From the NCBI GenBank assembly GCA_029582155.1, contig CM055898.1, positions 30,569,745 to 30,633,744 of the forward strand: DNA of 64,000 nucleotides, given 5' to 3'. Below the pieces are notes generated by a model. That model did no database searches and was not told where the DNA came from. It saw only the letters and a program-made list of their open reading frames with translations. The stretch comes from Panopea generosa (lineage: Eukaryota > Mollusca > Bivalvia > Adapedonta > Hiatellidae). The translations under genes and the position numbers were made by a program. Positions 47,803 to 60,058 of this stretch are shown here, in pieces; position 1 is the stretch's first letter, and every line of letters begins with the position of its first letter.

Positions 47803-49894
47803 TATTTATCTGATTTTAGTAGAGATTTAATTACAATAACGAGTTCATTCATTAATCAATATACTTTTGCTGATTGATTTGAAACATTCAAACCACTCTG
47901 TGTTATTATAACATGCATGCATGTCCGACAGCAACACGCAACCAATACTATTACACCCAATACAAGGTCTCATGCCCGCTCGTGCTAATTTAGGAAATTT
48001 CAGTAATTACTCTCATGTATCTCCATCAAATTAATCACAAAGAAAGAGGCTATTACGCAAGAAGAACATAATTACAGAAGTCATTCGGAGTGCACCAATT
48101 ATGAGCAATGGCTGCTTCGATCTATGGTCAAGCGTCCCGCTCGCTATTGGCGATAATTCAACTACCATATTTTAAACGCTGCTCATCCTGATAAATTTTA
48201 TTTTTTTATGTTTCTATATTTACTAATTACGGTAACTGCATGTCTGTTAATTAGATTCAATGTCGCAGACCAGCTTCAAAGACTAGAACTACAAGCGTTC
48301 CGAGCGTTTTTGTGATCCTGAAAATTCAAGATGGCGCAGTTATGCAATATTTGCAGACGGTGTAATGAAGATGGGCAATTACGTTGTTATGATTCAGTGT
48401 TAATCATTCTTACATTTGATCCGGTGATTACAGGAGATTACTAAGGGCAGAAGATCACTGGACATTCTGTCAGCAGACGAGGTTTCGTATCAGATTTAGT
48501 GCTGGTTTTTAAGCGATGGTTATCACGTGTGTAATTTGATTTAGCAAAAATGATGCTGTAAGAAGTCTGGTATTCGTCGTAAATATATTATATAACCAGT
48601 CTACGACAGAGGGGACAAGTGGATGTCGTTTTCAGTCGAGATATAAAATAAAATATTGCAGACAAACAACTCAAAAACTTATTTCGTAGAATTCAAAACA
48701 CAACAGTTCATGCCTAAAATATTGTTTATTCTGACAGGAATTGTTTCCCATATTTCATATCTAACGTAAGATATATTCATTTTCTATGTAAATATTTGAC
48801 ACATTTCCTTTTAGTTAGACAATTAATGGTGACTATGTAAAATCGAGGGCTATATAAGTCCTTGGTAAAAGGTATCAGAAGATAAGTTTTAATTAAAAGA
48901 TTAAAATCGCCAAGAAAGCAGCAGGTGACTTTTTTATCACGAAGTTAATTAATTACTGCACGGCACGTGTTCATTATGTTTTGCAATCTGACCTTCTACT
49001 AATAGTTTTCATATAAATATATCAAGAAATCTATTTATTTTCATTTTCGGTTTTTCTTTGTGACGACATTTCCGTCAGCGTATTGATAAACAGTGGTTAA
49101 TTTACTATAATTTGAAAAGGGTAAACACCTTTTCCAAAAATAAATACACACGAAGTGGCCTGAGAATCGTCCGCTGACCCCTTATGTATCTCCTGGCCCC
49201 TAGGGAAATTATAACACATGTTTGTTCTTTTATTAACTTATTAAGTAATGGCTTTCCTCAGGGGATAAACAAATGATAGAACCGTGTGAAAATCACGAGT
49301 GTTATCATAGATTCGTAAAACTAAAGCTAATATTTATACATTGATATCAGATCAGCAAAGAGGAAGTTTCAGATATATGAAAAAAATTGGTTAAATATGG
49401 CACCCAGTTTGAAATACATCTCCTTACTGGTTTTTCAGTTTCTTATAACCGTTTATTCGCAGAAATACAGCGGTGCTGCCATGTTTGTTTATTACGAAAT
49501 TATCAGATTGGCTATAAAATAATTACGGTTAATCTGTAAGAAATCTGGATGCACACCAATTTATCATAATTGAATAAAAATTATTCGGGGTCGTAAACTA
49601 AACTAATGACATATTATCGCTCCTTGCCGATAGAGAATCAATCAATTAAAGGTCGATCTAGAATTAATTCATGTCATGGTTTCACGCAGGCAGGTGCTGC
49701 GCATGCCCAGTCGTGTTTAATTCGGAACATGTGCTCCGAGTCGATGTTTATTCCTGAAAATCTGCAACCACTTTTAAACAAACAACAGGGCGTGTTCCAG
49801 CATGTCCAGTTTGACCACAGGGAAGCAGTGATGGCAGAATGGTGGAAGATGTGATAAAATCTAGTGAATTTTAACAGCAATTAAAACAGTTGAC
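47803..49894. other. No gene recognised; unique-looking
   Basis: About 2.1 kb with few repeats. At 48332 a short frame in favourable start context (AAGATGGCGCAG) reads MAQLCNICRRCNEDGQLRCY and stops after 38 codons. It is cysteine-rich but too short to call a gene. An 82-codon frame at 49606-49854 is unrecognised. Confidence 0.35.
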
Positions 49895-50349
49895 TTTTGT
49901 CATGTTAAACTGACACATATAGCATACATGTAATATTCGTCAATAGTACTCCAGTCGAATGCCGCAGTTTAAAAAAAACAATGTCTTCTGTCCAGTCAAT
50001 TTTTGCTCAATGCCACTGTCCTTAACTTTTATTACCTTTACATGTGCATATACAATACTTTCTTTTATTACTGTCGCTTTTTTCAATACTCTCCGTGTTG
50101 CTCATTAATGGTTCTTGTTTTAAGATTTGTCATGTTGAACTGGTACATATACATATATAATAACAGAAATAGTACCAGTCAAACGCTATCAGGGCTATAT
50201 ATGCTATTAATAAAACAGTATCTTCTGTCCAACCATTTGTTTCCCAAACGCCTCTGTCCCTATATTTCCTGTATTGTAATTACCTTTACATGTGTAAATG
50301 CTTTCACTGCCACTGACACTTATTCGATAATGTCCTTGTTGCTCATTGC
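49895..50349. repeat. Diverged tandem duplication, unit about 220-230 bp
   Basis: Copy 1 (49895-50108) and copy 2 (50125-50349) share TTTGTCATGTT, CATATA, GTAC...CCAGTC, AAAACARTRTCTTCTGTCCA, TATTACCTTTACATGTG, CACTG and GTTGCTCATT in the same order and spacing. The copies differ throughout, so the duplication is old. No coding content is shared. Confidence 0.75.
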
Positions 50350-51829
50350 GGCACATACGGTAACGATTACGGCGCTGCCAACCACTGTTTATTGGCATAC
50401 ATACGGTCACTGTTAAGCAGTGGCTATCAATTTTGTATGTAAGCGGAAAAAAAACAAAAACAATAAAAACTTGAAGACACTCGAAACGCGGTCAGCAATG
50501 AAAACATGACTCTTAGCGTTTCCTCCATTTCTTGGCAACCCCAAATGAAACCGGAAATGATTTTAATATGCATAGATATGTCAAACTATAAATGCAAAAG
50601 GAAAATGCATTTTTTAATTACAAGGGGAAAAAAGATTATTTATCACTATCATCATGTGCGGCTACCCCTTGGAAGCATTTCCTGTTTCCAATGAATGTGT
50701 TACGCGACTATGTCTGTAAGTCGACAGCCCGTGAGTCCATTAACTGGGTGCGTGTTATTGGCAGTCACTTGATATCAAATATAGCTATTGGTTAATTGGC
50801 AAATTGGTTAATCTTTCTAATTATCATTGCTATCAAGACGAACTGCCGTAATGGATGAAGGCAATGCCTTAAATAGAACCGACAGTATTCAAAATAGAAC
50901 ACATCTTGCCTATTTTTTATATTTGCATTTGCCCAAAAATAAAACCCGGTGTGAAATAAGGTCTCAAAGTATAATGCACTATCTAGTGACGTGACCGTTG
51001 CCACCAGTTACCGCTGACATCCCATAATGCATTAGACGTCGGCTGATCATGATTTACGCCCAAAAATAAATCTTAGAAATGCCATGTTGTAATTTAGGTG
51101 TACCCGTGACGCATGGACTGACCGGTGATGGACGGGTCTTGAAACATGGACGAGTTTGAAATAGATTTATTAAGATTTTCAGTACAGATAAGAATATGAC
51201 TGCAGGCGATGCAATGAAAGTTAAAATAGATTTTATTTCTGCTGAAAAGTTAAAAAAAAATGTTTATTGAAATTTCTAATAATAGATAATAAATTACAGC
51301 TAGTTGTTTTTGTTTACCAAGTGATATGAGTGATAATACCTTCAATTTATGCATGTATATATTATATATACCTAATTAATTGTGCTGTATGGGTGTAATA
51401 ATGTAATTAATGTAATTGCTTGCATACCATTACTAAATGCTTCGATACTTCCAGGTCGTGGTTTATGGCTTAAACGTGGTAATTTTATTATCCTTCTCAA
51501 ATGGAGAAATAGTGCCGGCGGCTGCGTATGAATACTAATGGCGGCAGTGATGACGTAATGAGAACAATAAAAAATAAAATAGAATCATGTTTTACATCAC
51601 CCGTATTGTGTTCGGGTATTTATTTGGTTATAAATCTTTCAAAAAAAAATGTTCGAAAATGCCTTGAGCTGGTAAATGATAAATATGTCTGCTTAATTTT
51701 AGGGTTGCTTCCTTTTGTTGAAACCTTGCAAACATACGGTCCGTGATTTATTTTATTTATCTCCAACATAAAGATGACGTCATTCTGCCAAACGACTCGT
51801 CATACATATTAACGAACATAATAACAATG
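50350..51829. other. No gene recognised
   Basis: Unique-looking AT-rich sequence. Short open frames (50506-50795, 51528-51746) have no recognisable domain. A CRE-type TGACGTCA lies at 51775-51782. Confidence 0.45.
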
Positions 51830-51975
51830 CTCAGTTTGACATACGTGACTTTCATGTCCATTTTCCTCTTGCAAATGTATTCGGCCATGCATGTATAATG
51901 TGTATTGTATTGTATATGATGATGAGCCATGTAAGCTAAAATCTAATAAACGTTTCTGTATTCTGTATTCTTCAT
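51830..51975 (+). mobile_element. Retroposon (LINE-type) 3' end
   Basis: TGTATTGTATATGATGATGA, GCCATGTAAGC, then AATCTAATAAACGTTTCTG and a TATTCTGTATTC tail. This form of sequence commonly ends invertebrate LINE transcripts: short repeats, a polyadenylation signal, then a simple tail. Coding sequence upstream was not recognised. Confidence 0.45.
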
Positions 51976-51979
51976 ACTA

Positions 51980-52260
51980 TTGAATAACTTTTCATTTGAA
52001 ACAAATTCTAGGACGACTCTATCCCGGCTAAATAATAAGTGGATGCATCTCTTACAATTAAAGTCTTCAACCAGAATTACTAGTCTATTCATACTCTTTT
52101 ACAAATATACGGTACACACAATCCCTACAGAAGCGTTATACGAGACTACCACAAAACACAATTTAAACTCTTTAAGCAGTTTGTTTCCGTTTTAATCCTT
52201 TAATGTTATTGTTTGCATGCTTATGTGTATGCTTCTTTTGAAATAAAATATGTTTCAACC
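51980..52260 (+). mobile_element. LINE ORF2 C-terminal fragment, candidate
   Basis: A 71-codon plus frame (51980-52195) includes LNNKWMHLLQLKSSTRITSL, FILFYKYTVHTIPTEALYET and TTTKHN. The spacing of W, L, the basic/R pair, FYK, IPTEAL and T...H resembles the LxWxxLxxRR...LYKI...IP segment downstream of the reverse transcriptase in many LINEs. It ends at TTTTAA, with AATAAAATATG near 52241 as a possible polyadenylation signal. No catalytic motif is present. Confidence 0.45.
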
Positions 52261-52869
52261 ATGACAATATAAACAAAAAAATGAAACAAACACACATATA
52301 TTATTTTTTGGGGGGAAATCGACAACAAAACAAATTAAGAAATATTCTCATACCGAATAGCGTGGCCATTATACATGTACTTTAGAATGAGAAGTGTTAT
52401 CACTGGCATGGAAACGTCTCGTTTAATTGCCCTATAACAGACCCTGCGTTATCAAGGAACCCTGTGGCTTATATCTACCGGCCCCAATGAAGTTCATGGC
52501 GACTTTTCATTTCTAATATCCGTATTTCAACTACCTGCCAAGTTTAATATGACAATGTCAAACGCACCGACCCACGTTCAATTTATGAATGCATAATTGT
52601 GATTTTATGCCAGATTTCGCTCGTTTCCCAACAAAATTCTATTTTCATTAAGGATTATAAAAGTTCAATGTTGATCGCATTTTTGTCTCCGATGCGCCCC
52701 ATGTTAATTGAAGCAGATACAGATATCTTAATAAATTTGAAAGTTGAAACTGACATTGGGGTGATTCAAGGATCAGCCGTGGCCCCTGAACGGTTCACTT
52801 ACGGGACAATTGCATAAGGGATTTCTGCGCTGTTGGAAGGAATGATAATAATTTCTTTATTCAAAAGAG
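52261..52869. other. No gene; possible degraded RT upstream of the next relic
   Basis: The frame at 52599-52817 ends with ETDIGVIQGSAVAPERF, which loosely resembles the GVPQGSVLGPLLF motif of reverse transcriptases. The rest of that frame shows no support. Confidence 0.3.
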
Positions 52870-53270
52870 TTACCGTTACGGAATTTAGCGGCGTTCCACA
52901 GGGTTGTGTATCGTTGCCGGTGTTATTTTAATCAAGTATTATTTGATGACTTCATAAAGTTGTCGTATAATAGTTCTAAGACAGCCCCCTCTTGTGGATT
53001 TTTTTTATCGCTGAGATAAAAATTGAACCTTGTTTGACCCCGTCATGAATTGAACCGCCAAACATATTACTTAAAATAAACGTTAATTGGAGAAAAACTC
53101 ATTAGTAATAGCTAAAGATAGATTTTGACTTTTTTTTATCCATTATATAAGTACACATTTTTTAAACTGTTATAAGAATTTAATATGATCAAATTGTTTT
53201 TTTTTATGGGATTTAACGGCGGTTTACTGGGTTGTGTATTGCTGTTATATAATCAACTGAATATTTAATT
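52870..53270 (+). mobile_element. Reverse-transcriptase relic, two diverged copies
   Basis: Positions 52887-52928 encode SGVPQGCVSLPVLF, a good match to the GVPQGxxLSPLLF motif of non-LTR reverse transcriptases. After a one-base shift, 52930 onward gives NQVLFDDFIKLSYNSSK, matching the FNLxxxDxxxxL continuation. At about 53214-53261 the frame reads FNGGLLGCVLLLYNQL, a more decayed version of the same segment about 330 bp downstream. Stops and shifts break both copies. The catalytic YADD box is not visible. Confidence 0.55.
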
Positions 53271-54444
53271 AAATTTAAGTTAATTTATTATTCAGTATAT
53301 ATACACTTTTTTGTCTTATATTGATATCTTTAACATACATGTATATTATTTTGTTATTATAACGATAAGATTTACCACCCCCACCACCCAATTCCCCCAC
53401 ACAAAAAAACCCCCATCAAAATTGGTTATATCTTTGACTTTGATATAAATTAGATACATATTTTGTTGTGTTTATATGCATAAAATAAAAAAAAAGGAAA
53501 TGATGTCAGTTTGAGTCGATCAGGCTGTCTAAATGTTTATTTTTATTTAGCGTTCTGTTGGCTTAGCATTAAATAAATGGCAGTTCGCGTTTTGGGAATG
53601 CCTGCCACGTAAACTATGTAACTGTCCTTGTTGACCACTTGTCCGTCACTGGTCATTGATTATCTGGAAGATGGCCAGAATCCGGTATTGATGAGTCGAT
53701 CAATATAATGATAGTCACGTACCATACTGCATGCTACAGGCATGTTTATATGTGTTTGCTGCAGGTGCAAAAATTTCGGTGAATAATCTCCCTCATTAAA
53801 GGCTTTACTTCGATCATTTCATAAATTAATCCGGCAAATTTGGTTTTTGACCGTTTCGTTTTTACTACCGAGTGACCGATATGTTAGATAGATCTTATCT
53901 GGTTTCGGTTTCACCAACATATTAAGTATATACTTAATTTATTTTATAAAGCTCTAAGAAAAGCATCCAGATGGTCATGATTTTAGCCTGGTTCAATTAC
54001 AAATATAAATGGTTTAAATGGCATACTAGTCTATAAATAACCAGAAGAATACAGTTAAGGTATTATATATTTAATCAAAACTTAAAAAATGACGTTGAAA
54101 AATTTCGGAAAGACAGTTTTGAAACAAGTTTAAAACATTGTTATTGTAAGTTCGTGATACAGTCAATGCTGTGTTCCTATACCTCTTTTCCTCAACCACC
54201 AGCCAGGGCCTGTTTGTGAATAAAGGCAATGATTCTCTTATTAAAAGCTCATGTTATTCCAATTACGTGCTGTTGTCAGCCTCCCCACTTCCCCGGTGAT
54301 CTATCATCCGAGATACGGTCAAGTTGGTCCGTGTCCGCCACGTAACACTGTGTCCTGCCCGGGTCATAGCATTGCGTGCAGACAGGGCAGACGAATGGTT
54401 AGATTCAAGGGATTTCTTCTTTTTAATTGGTGCTACCGTTACTT
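53271..54444. other. No gene; short C-rich tract
   Basis: AT-rich sequence with a C-rich tract at 53375-53415 (CCACCCCCACCACCC, then CCCCC words). Nothing else was seen. Confidence 0.5.
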
Positions 54445-54513
54445 TTGTTACTACAACTACAACTACTTCTACTTATACTGCTAATTCTACTGCTACTACT
54501 ACCACAACAACTG

Positions 54514-54606
<93 letters not shown>

Positions 54607-54636
54607 TTACTACTACTACTACTACAACAACAACTG

Positions 54637-54682
<46 letters not shown>

Positions 54683-54693
54683 AACAACAACTG

Positions 54694-54757
<64 letters not shown>

Positions 54758-54765
54758 AACAATTG

Positions 54766-54838
<73 letters not shown>

Positions 54839-54846
54839 AACAACTG

Positions 54847-54901
<55 letters not shown>

Positions 54902-54909
54902 AACAACTG

Positions 54910-54967
<58 letters not shown>

Positions 54968-54972
54968 AACTG

Positions 54973-55003
<31 letters not shown>

Positions 55004-55011
55004 AACAACTG

Positions 55012-55042
<31 letters not shown>

Positions 55043-55043
55043 A

Positions 55044-55077
<34 letters not shown>

Positions 55078-55081
55078 TAAC

Positions 55082-55118
<37 letters not shown>

Positions 55119-55120
55119 AT

Positions 55121-55186
<66 letters not shown>

Positions 55187-55200
55187 CATTACTACCAGTA
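54445..55200. repeat. Long (ACT)n array with periodic interruptions
   Basis: ACT trinucleotides run for about 750 bp. The interruption ACAACAACTGCT, or a shortened form of it, recurs near 54500, 54625, 54680, 54757, 54836, 54899, 54965, 55001 and 55041, and an (AAT)n block lies at 55084-55117. The recurring interruption shows that the array grew partly by copying longer segments. The T-, S-, V- and L-only frames on both strands (up to 332 codons) are artefacts. Confidence 0.97.
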
Positions 55201-55572
55201 CTATTTTTACAACTACTGCTGCTGTAGCTGTTGTTGTTGCTGCTGCTACTTCTATTACAACAACCACAGCCACCACCACCACAACCACCAAACACAAAAA
55301 TATATACACTGATATACACTGAAGCAGTTTTGACAAACAAAAAATTTAAAAAAGACATGCGCAGTGGTCATTCAATCCCGGCCTGACTATGACCTGAAGC
55401 TTAAGTCCTGTTGGTTGCTACATTAGACTTCGAGCCTTTAAACAAAAAAGAAGAAAGTGCTATAACTACGGTTCTTGATAAGTTAAAATTACGGCTGTAG
55501 AAGACCACAGATGTTGTTGCATATGTTACTGTGGTAACCAAGGTAACGTTTTAAACTGTCGTGAAATAGCAA
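55201..55572. other. No gene; decayed trinucleotide then unique sequence
   Basis: GCTGCT, GTTGTT and CCACCA words continue to about 55292, followed by unique-looking sequence. Confidence 0.5.
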
Positions 55573-55785
55573 TAAATTGTGGAGCACGTGTTACAGTGGT
55601 AGAGCACCGGATCCATGATCGGAGGTTCGTGGGTTCGATCTTCCACCACGGCTAAGTGTGGTTTCCTTGAGCAAGCCACTTTTTTCCGCATGTGCTTAGT
55701 ACTGGTTCTATACAGGAAGGCTTCGAGCGTGATTTGTCTAAGTTGAAATAATTTCACAATCGAAGTAAAATAAATAAGTTATAAA
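55573..55785 (+). mobile_element. tRNA-derived SINE, family B
   Basis: The head has GGAGCACGTGTTACAGTGGT, AGAGCACCGG and GGTTCGTGGGTTCGATCTTC (B box). Then come CCACCACGGCTAAGTGTGG, TTTCCTTGAGCAAGCCAC, TACTGGTTCTATACAGGAAG and TTTGTCTAAGTTG, ending near CGAAGTAAAATAAATAAG. This is the most complete family B copy in the window. Confidence 0.8.
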
Positions 55786-56294
55786 CTAATAACAATTAAA
55801 CATTGCAAAACTGGGATGTCCTCGTCCGATACAAGCATTCCGATGCATTTGTCCTAATGAAAGATCAAAGAGAAATCGGCGAACATCCTTTTATCTATGC
55901 TGTCTTCATCACAGTGTAAGTACAAGTTCACATACATTGTGTTTGTACAATTTTCCGCTTGGACTCTCTAATAACTTCATGTAGGTAAGATTGACGAGTC
56001 TCTTCGATGGACATGACGTTTATACTGTTGTTTTTCATATCATACTTTCCTTACAAGTAACAGAGGAATTTCTTCTTTATTGCTTAACTTTTGAAACAGA
56101 ACAGGCATGTAACAGTGGTTTCATTGTGTTTAATACACCGCATGTACCTTTATTTCCTTCTCTGACGATTTTTATGTCCTTATTTTCAAAATTTTATTTT
56201 ATTTATTTATTTTTCCTTCAGTCATCATAGTTTATAACGTCGTCGTCGTCAAGTTTTTTATTTATTCAATATTTGGCGTTATCTTTATGACATC
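55786..56294. other. No gene recognised
   Basis: AT-rich. A 79-codon frame at 55991-56230 has no recognisable domain. Confidence 0.45.
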
Positions 56295-56440
56295 ACGGGT
56301 TAACAGATGATCAGTTGATATAACCACTCTTTCCAGGGGTCCTTGAAGGTTTAACAATACTCAAGCACATCAATATCCGCAAGTAACTGATAACTTCCCC
56401 ACTTGTATCATCGGTGAGTCTTCATCGCCAATATTGTGGC
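56295..56440 (-). mobile_element. SINE family A, core and tail (minus strand)
   Basis: On the minus strand: ACTCACCGATGATACAAGTG, GGGAAGTTATCAGTTACTTG, CGGATATTGATGTGCTTGAG, TATTGTTAAACC, AAGGACCCCTGGAAAGAGTG and GTTATATCAACTG. The head is missing. Confidence 0.7.
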
Positions 56441-56649
56441 TTCTGTTATTAATTAAACGTATCATTTCAATGATGGATTATGAAACACGTTCTTACAACA
56501 CAGATAAATTCCATTAGATGTCTTTATAAATAACTATAAAACAAGGCATGGACGAAACATAATTACAAATATCACGTCACGTGACTCTGGTTGACCAGCA
56601 GCCATTCCACCCTGAGTCAAATGCTGTGTCAGTAAACCACGTGCTCCCT

Positions 56650-56830
56650 ACTACCACCACCATCATCAACACCATACACTTAACTTTATCAACACCATTA
56701 TCACCACCATTAGTAACACCCTCAGCGAGACCATAACCACAACTTTATCAACACCATTAGTAACACCATCATTACCATCACCATTAGTAACACCATTATC
56801 ACGACCACCAGTATCAACGACATCGTTATA
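56650..56830. repeat. Degenerate ACC/ATC-type repeat
   Basis: ACCATTA, ATCAACACC and GTAACACC words recur in a loose pattern, with AACTTTATCAACACCATTA present twice (56682 and 56742). Confidence 0.75.
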
Positions 56831-57227
56831 TACCTACATCCGTATCAGCTTCGACTAAAGCTAGAGAGTAATCTGTTATATATATATATCATTAGCAAAC
56901 TAAAATGTATTAAATATGTAAATTATAAGTAAATTGTTTCCATCAACTAGAGCGAGAGATCTGATTTTACTTTTTGCACTTTTTATTTCAATATGATACG
57001 GATGTGTTGTCATAAAATGTCATTCATAAAAACACTCTCATTTTTAAAAGCAAAAAAGATTTATACGTGAATATGTATTCATTATAGAATAGCATGCTGG
57101 TAGCAGATAGCATGTTATGTAGTTTTATTTGGCAAAGATACACTTACAGAACAAGATAATGTCACATTATTAAGTCATGTCCAGAATTTTATTAAAGACA
57201 CCAAACGATTTGATAATTAAGCATATC
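56831..57227. other. No recognisable feature
   Basis: AT-rich, with a short TA run at about 56878-56890. Confidence 0.5.
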
Positions 57228-57396
57228 TCCCTGAAGTTAGACTCGTCCTCCCTGAAGTTAGATCCTTCCTCCCTGAAGTTAGACCCTTCCTCCCTGAAGT
57301 TAGACTATTCCTTGCTGAAGTTAGACCCTTCCTCCCTGAAGTTAGACTCTTCCTTGCTGAAGTTATATCCTTCCTCCCTGAAGTTAGACCCTTCCG
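57228..57396. repeat. 21-bp tandem repeat, 8 copies
   Basis: TCCCTGAAGTTAGACCCTTCC and variants follow one another with period 21. The plus frame reads SSLKLDP repeats inside a 135-codon open frame (57177-57584). The flanking residues have no recognised domain, so a coding role is unsupported. Confidence 0.92.
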
Positions 57397-59484
57397 TCGA
57401 TCGTACCCCTTTCCAAATAGTTATTCCATCTTTACTTTCATCAAATAGTTTTTACTTGTTTATTTACTTCAAATATGTGAAATGTATTGTATTTCAGCTT
57501 TATCAATATTTGTATATACGTATTGCCTTTATTAATGTTATTGAAACTTGTGGAACAACCCTTTTGCTAATTTGTAATATATAAAGCAATAGAATATGTT
57601 TAAACTAAACAAATACCATATGTTAGTAACATGAAGGTGTCATTCTAAAATAACAGCATATCCATATCAAAACGAAATAAAGTAGTATATTAATGATCAT
57701 TGAATGAGGTCTATTGAACGTGTTTCTCTCAGACACAACACACATGTTTGATTAATGTCCCTTTAACGGATTTATTGTAAGTGTCCCTTTAACTGGTATT
57801 TTATCGGAGGAAATAACGCTGGCTGTTTTCCCAATTAGTTTAGTCCTTGTTTATCTACAGGAATACCGTTATGTATATAGATTTTTTTACCAAGAAAATC
57901 TCGTAGTTACCTAAAAGTACCACGAATCGAACATTTTTAGACAGAGTAATTAGCATATTTATCATAAACAATAAAGGGAGCTAATTTGAACCTGTACAAT
58001 AACAGGGAGGTAATTTAAAACAAAAACAAACGTTATGGGTAATAACAAAGTACACCAGACAGTATTATATAAGACGGACCTCACCAAGAAGCGTGTAAAT
58101 AGGCAGTAATTGACTATATAGGTAAATTTGTGGATTACAATTAGATAAGATAAGCCTATCTTATCACCTTAGTATTGGCAGTAAACGAACCCAGCGTTCT
58201 TGGGTAATTTCATTTTGGAGCGAAAATGAATTCTGCAATAGCAATCATGCAAACGTGTCTGCACGCAGCTCCATAAGCTTGATTCTGTCACTGATTAATT
58301 CTTTCTTTCTTTCTTTTTTTATCTGAAACACAATATCTGAGTTTTGGAAGTCAATGATGTTGTTTTGAAGAACCATGGCACCTATAAAACTCTCAATGTG
58401 CCCCTCTCAATCTCCCCTCCCTCCTCTCTCTCACGCACACACGCATGCACGCCCGGGCATTCACCCACCCATCCAGATATAAACATGTACACACTATATA
58501 ACTCATATATATATCGATACTAGTAGTAATAAAAGACACCAAATGAAAAGTGCGCCGTAAAACCTCGTTCATCTTGATGGATGTTATCTCTGTTTCAAGT
58601 AATACAAACAATGGCGTAGTGTTTATCTTCGCGTACAACTCCCGATTTCAGTAACTTATCGCGTAATTAAACGTCTATTGGCTCGTCCAGTGTTTGTTTT
58701 GACAAGTGCACTATTTTAGAGAGTTGTTCTACCCTGGGAATTTGGGTGGTCATTAGGCGGGTTAATATCCCTACTACTGACCGCCTGCGCAATGTCCATT
58801 CGTATCTCGGCAACGGAATACAGCGGAATAAGCCGGTGAGGTACGGAAACTTGCCCGTATTCCCTATCACGTGTGCAAAGATTATGTGATGCAATACTTT
58901 CACTTGTTTGAATTTCACGACCAGTCAGTCTGATTGGCTTTCAACAATGAAATGGGAGGATGAGATTGTGGAACATGTTGCGTTCTCACGTGCTATCATC
59001 GATCATTTGGAATGTCTCTAATTTGAGATGGCTCGATTCATAAACCCCGAACAAAGATTCTGGCCACTTTCTCAATCAGGATTTCAAGTGACTTTTTCAT
59101 CAAATGAAATTGAAATTCCCTATACATATGTATCAATGCGACATTCTTGTCTCATTATTTAAATTGTCGAGTAAACCTTTTTACAGAAAAAAAAAATTGG
59201 GATTTTTTTTTCATGGTTGGTTTGTTCATACAATAAAAGGCATGCACCAATTCCATAGCTAAAATAACATGATGGTGAAATAGCACAATTAATATAAGTT
59301 TTAGGGACGGGTTGGCTGAAACCATCAGCGTCAAGTGCAAATAAGAAACTTAAATAACAATACGCATTTTCACGCAAGTGCTAAATGTTGTTTTTTAATT
59401 TGTTTCTTATTCAGTGTATAATCATCTTAATTACTATTTTCCTAATCGTTGCAATACTTAAGGAAATGTTTTGAGGTGTATGGG
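57397..59484. other. No gene recognised
   Basis: About 2.1 kb of mixed sequence. Included are a GATA-type inverted repeat at 58144-58165 (GATAAGA with TCTTATC), a CT-rich tract near 58410-58435, and an 83-codon minus frame at 58667-58918 that I do not recognise. Confidence 0.4.
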
Positions 59485-59590
59485 ATTCTCCGTGACCGAA
59501 TGGACTAAGATATTAACGGTCACAAGACCACTAACCTCCGACCGCTGATATCACTAGTGGGTTCGGGCCCAGCTCGGACCATAAAATGTG
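59485..59590 (+). mobile_element. tRNA-like fragment, possible SINE head
   Basis: GTGACCGAATGGACTAAGAT (A-box-like, Leu/Ser-type spacing) and GTGGGTTCGGGCCCAGCTCG (B box) are separated by a long variable region. The arms do not form a clean cloverleaf. The tRNA-Leu/Ser resemblance is superficial. Confidence 0.4.
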
Positions 59591-59954
59591 GATGCAATAT
59601 ATAACATATATAACATGTACTGTGTTGAAATGGCGTTAAATTCTTCAAATGCTTTTGAAATGAGAATTAGGTATTACTTGAGCTCGGTTGGACCGGGGAC
59701 CTATATATATAGAGCCGGTCACGGTTCGCCAGGCATGCAGGTATATCACCCATCATGCAGGGCCTTGTATTTAATAGATTACATTATTTTATTTATAACA
59801 TCACTTTAAACGTATATAATATTATATATTGCTTTAGTTGGTATTGAAGTTACGATAACTCCATGTTCCGTCATGTAATGCTCATTTAGAAGCGGTCGTG
59901 TATAATCGAGGGTGTGGAGTCACTGGTTGTGGTCAGGGGTGGAGCCTTGAGCCA
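59591..59954. other. No recognisable feature
   Basis: AT-rich unique-looking sequence. Confidence 0.5.
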
Positions 59955-60058
59955 GATTGGAGTGACCTTGGATTGGCTCAGATTGGAGTGACCTTGGATT
60001 GGCTCAGATTGGAATGACCATGGATTAGCTCAGACTGGAGTGACCTTGGATTGACTCT
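59955..60058. repeat. 26-bp tandem repeat, 4 copies
   Basis: GATTGGAGTGACCTTGGATT plus GGCTCA repeats at 59955, 59981, 60007 and 60033. The first two units are identical and the last two carry substitutions. Confidence 0.95.

Noticed and set aside
54324..55322. Threonine-rich or serine-rich protein genes on both strands
   Set aside because: These frames are translations of an ACT microsatellite and are open in several frames at once.
57177..57584. Small gene with SLKLDPS repeats
   Set aside because: The repeat is a 21-bp minisatellite and the non-repeat flanks are AT-rich without a recognisable domain.
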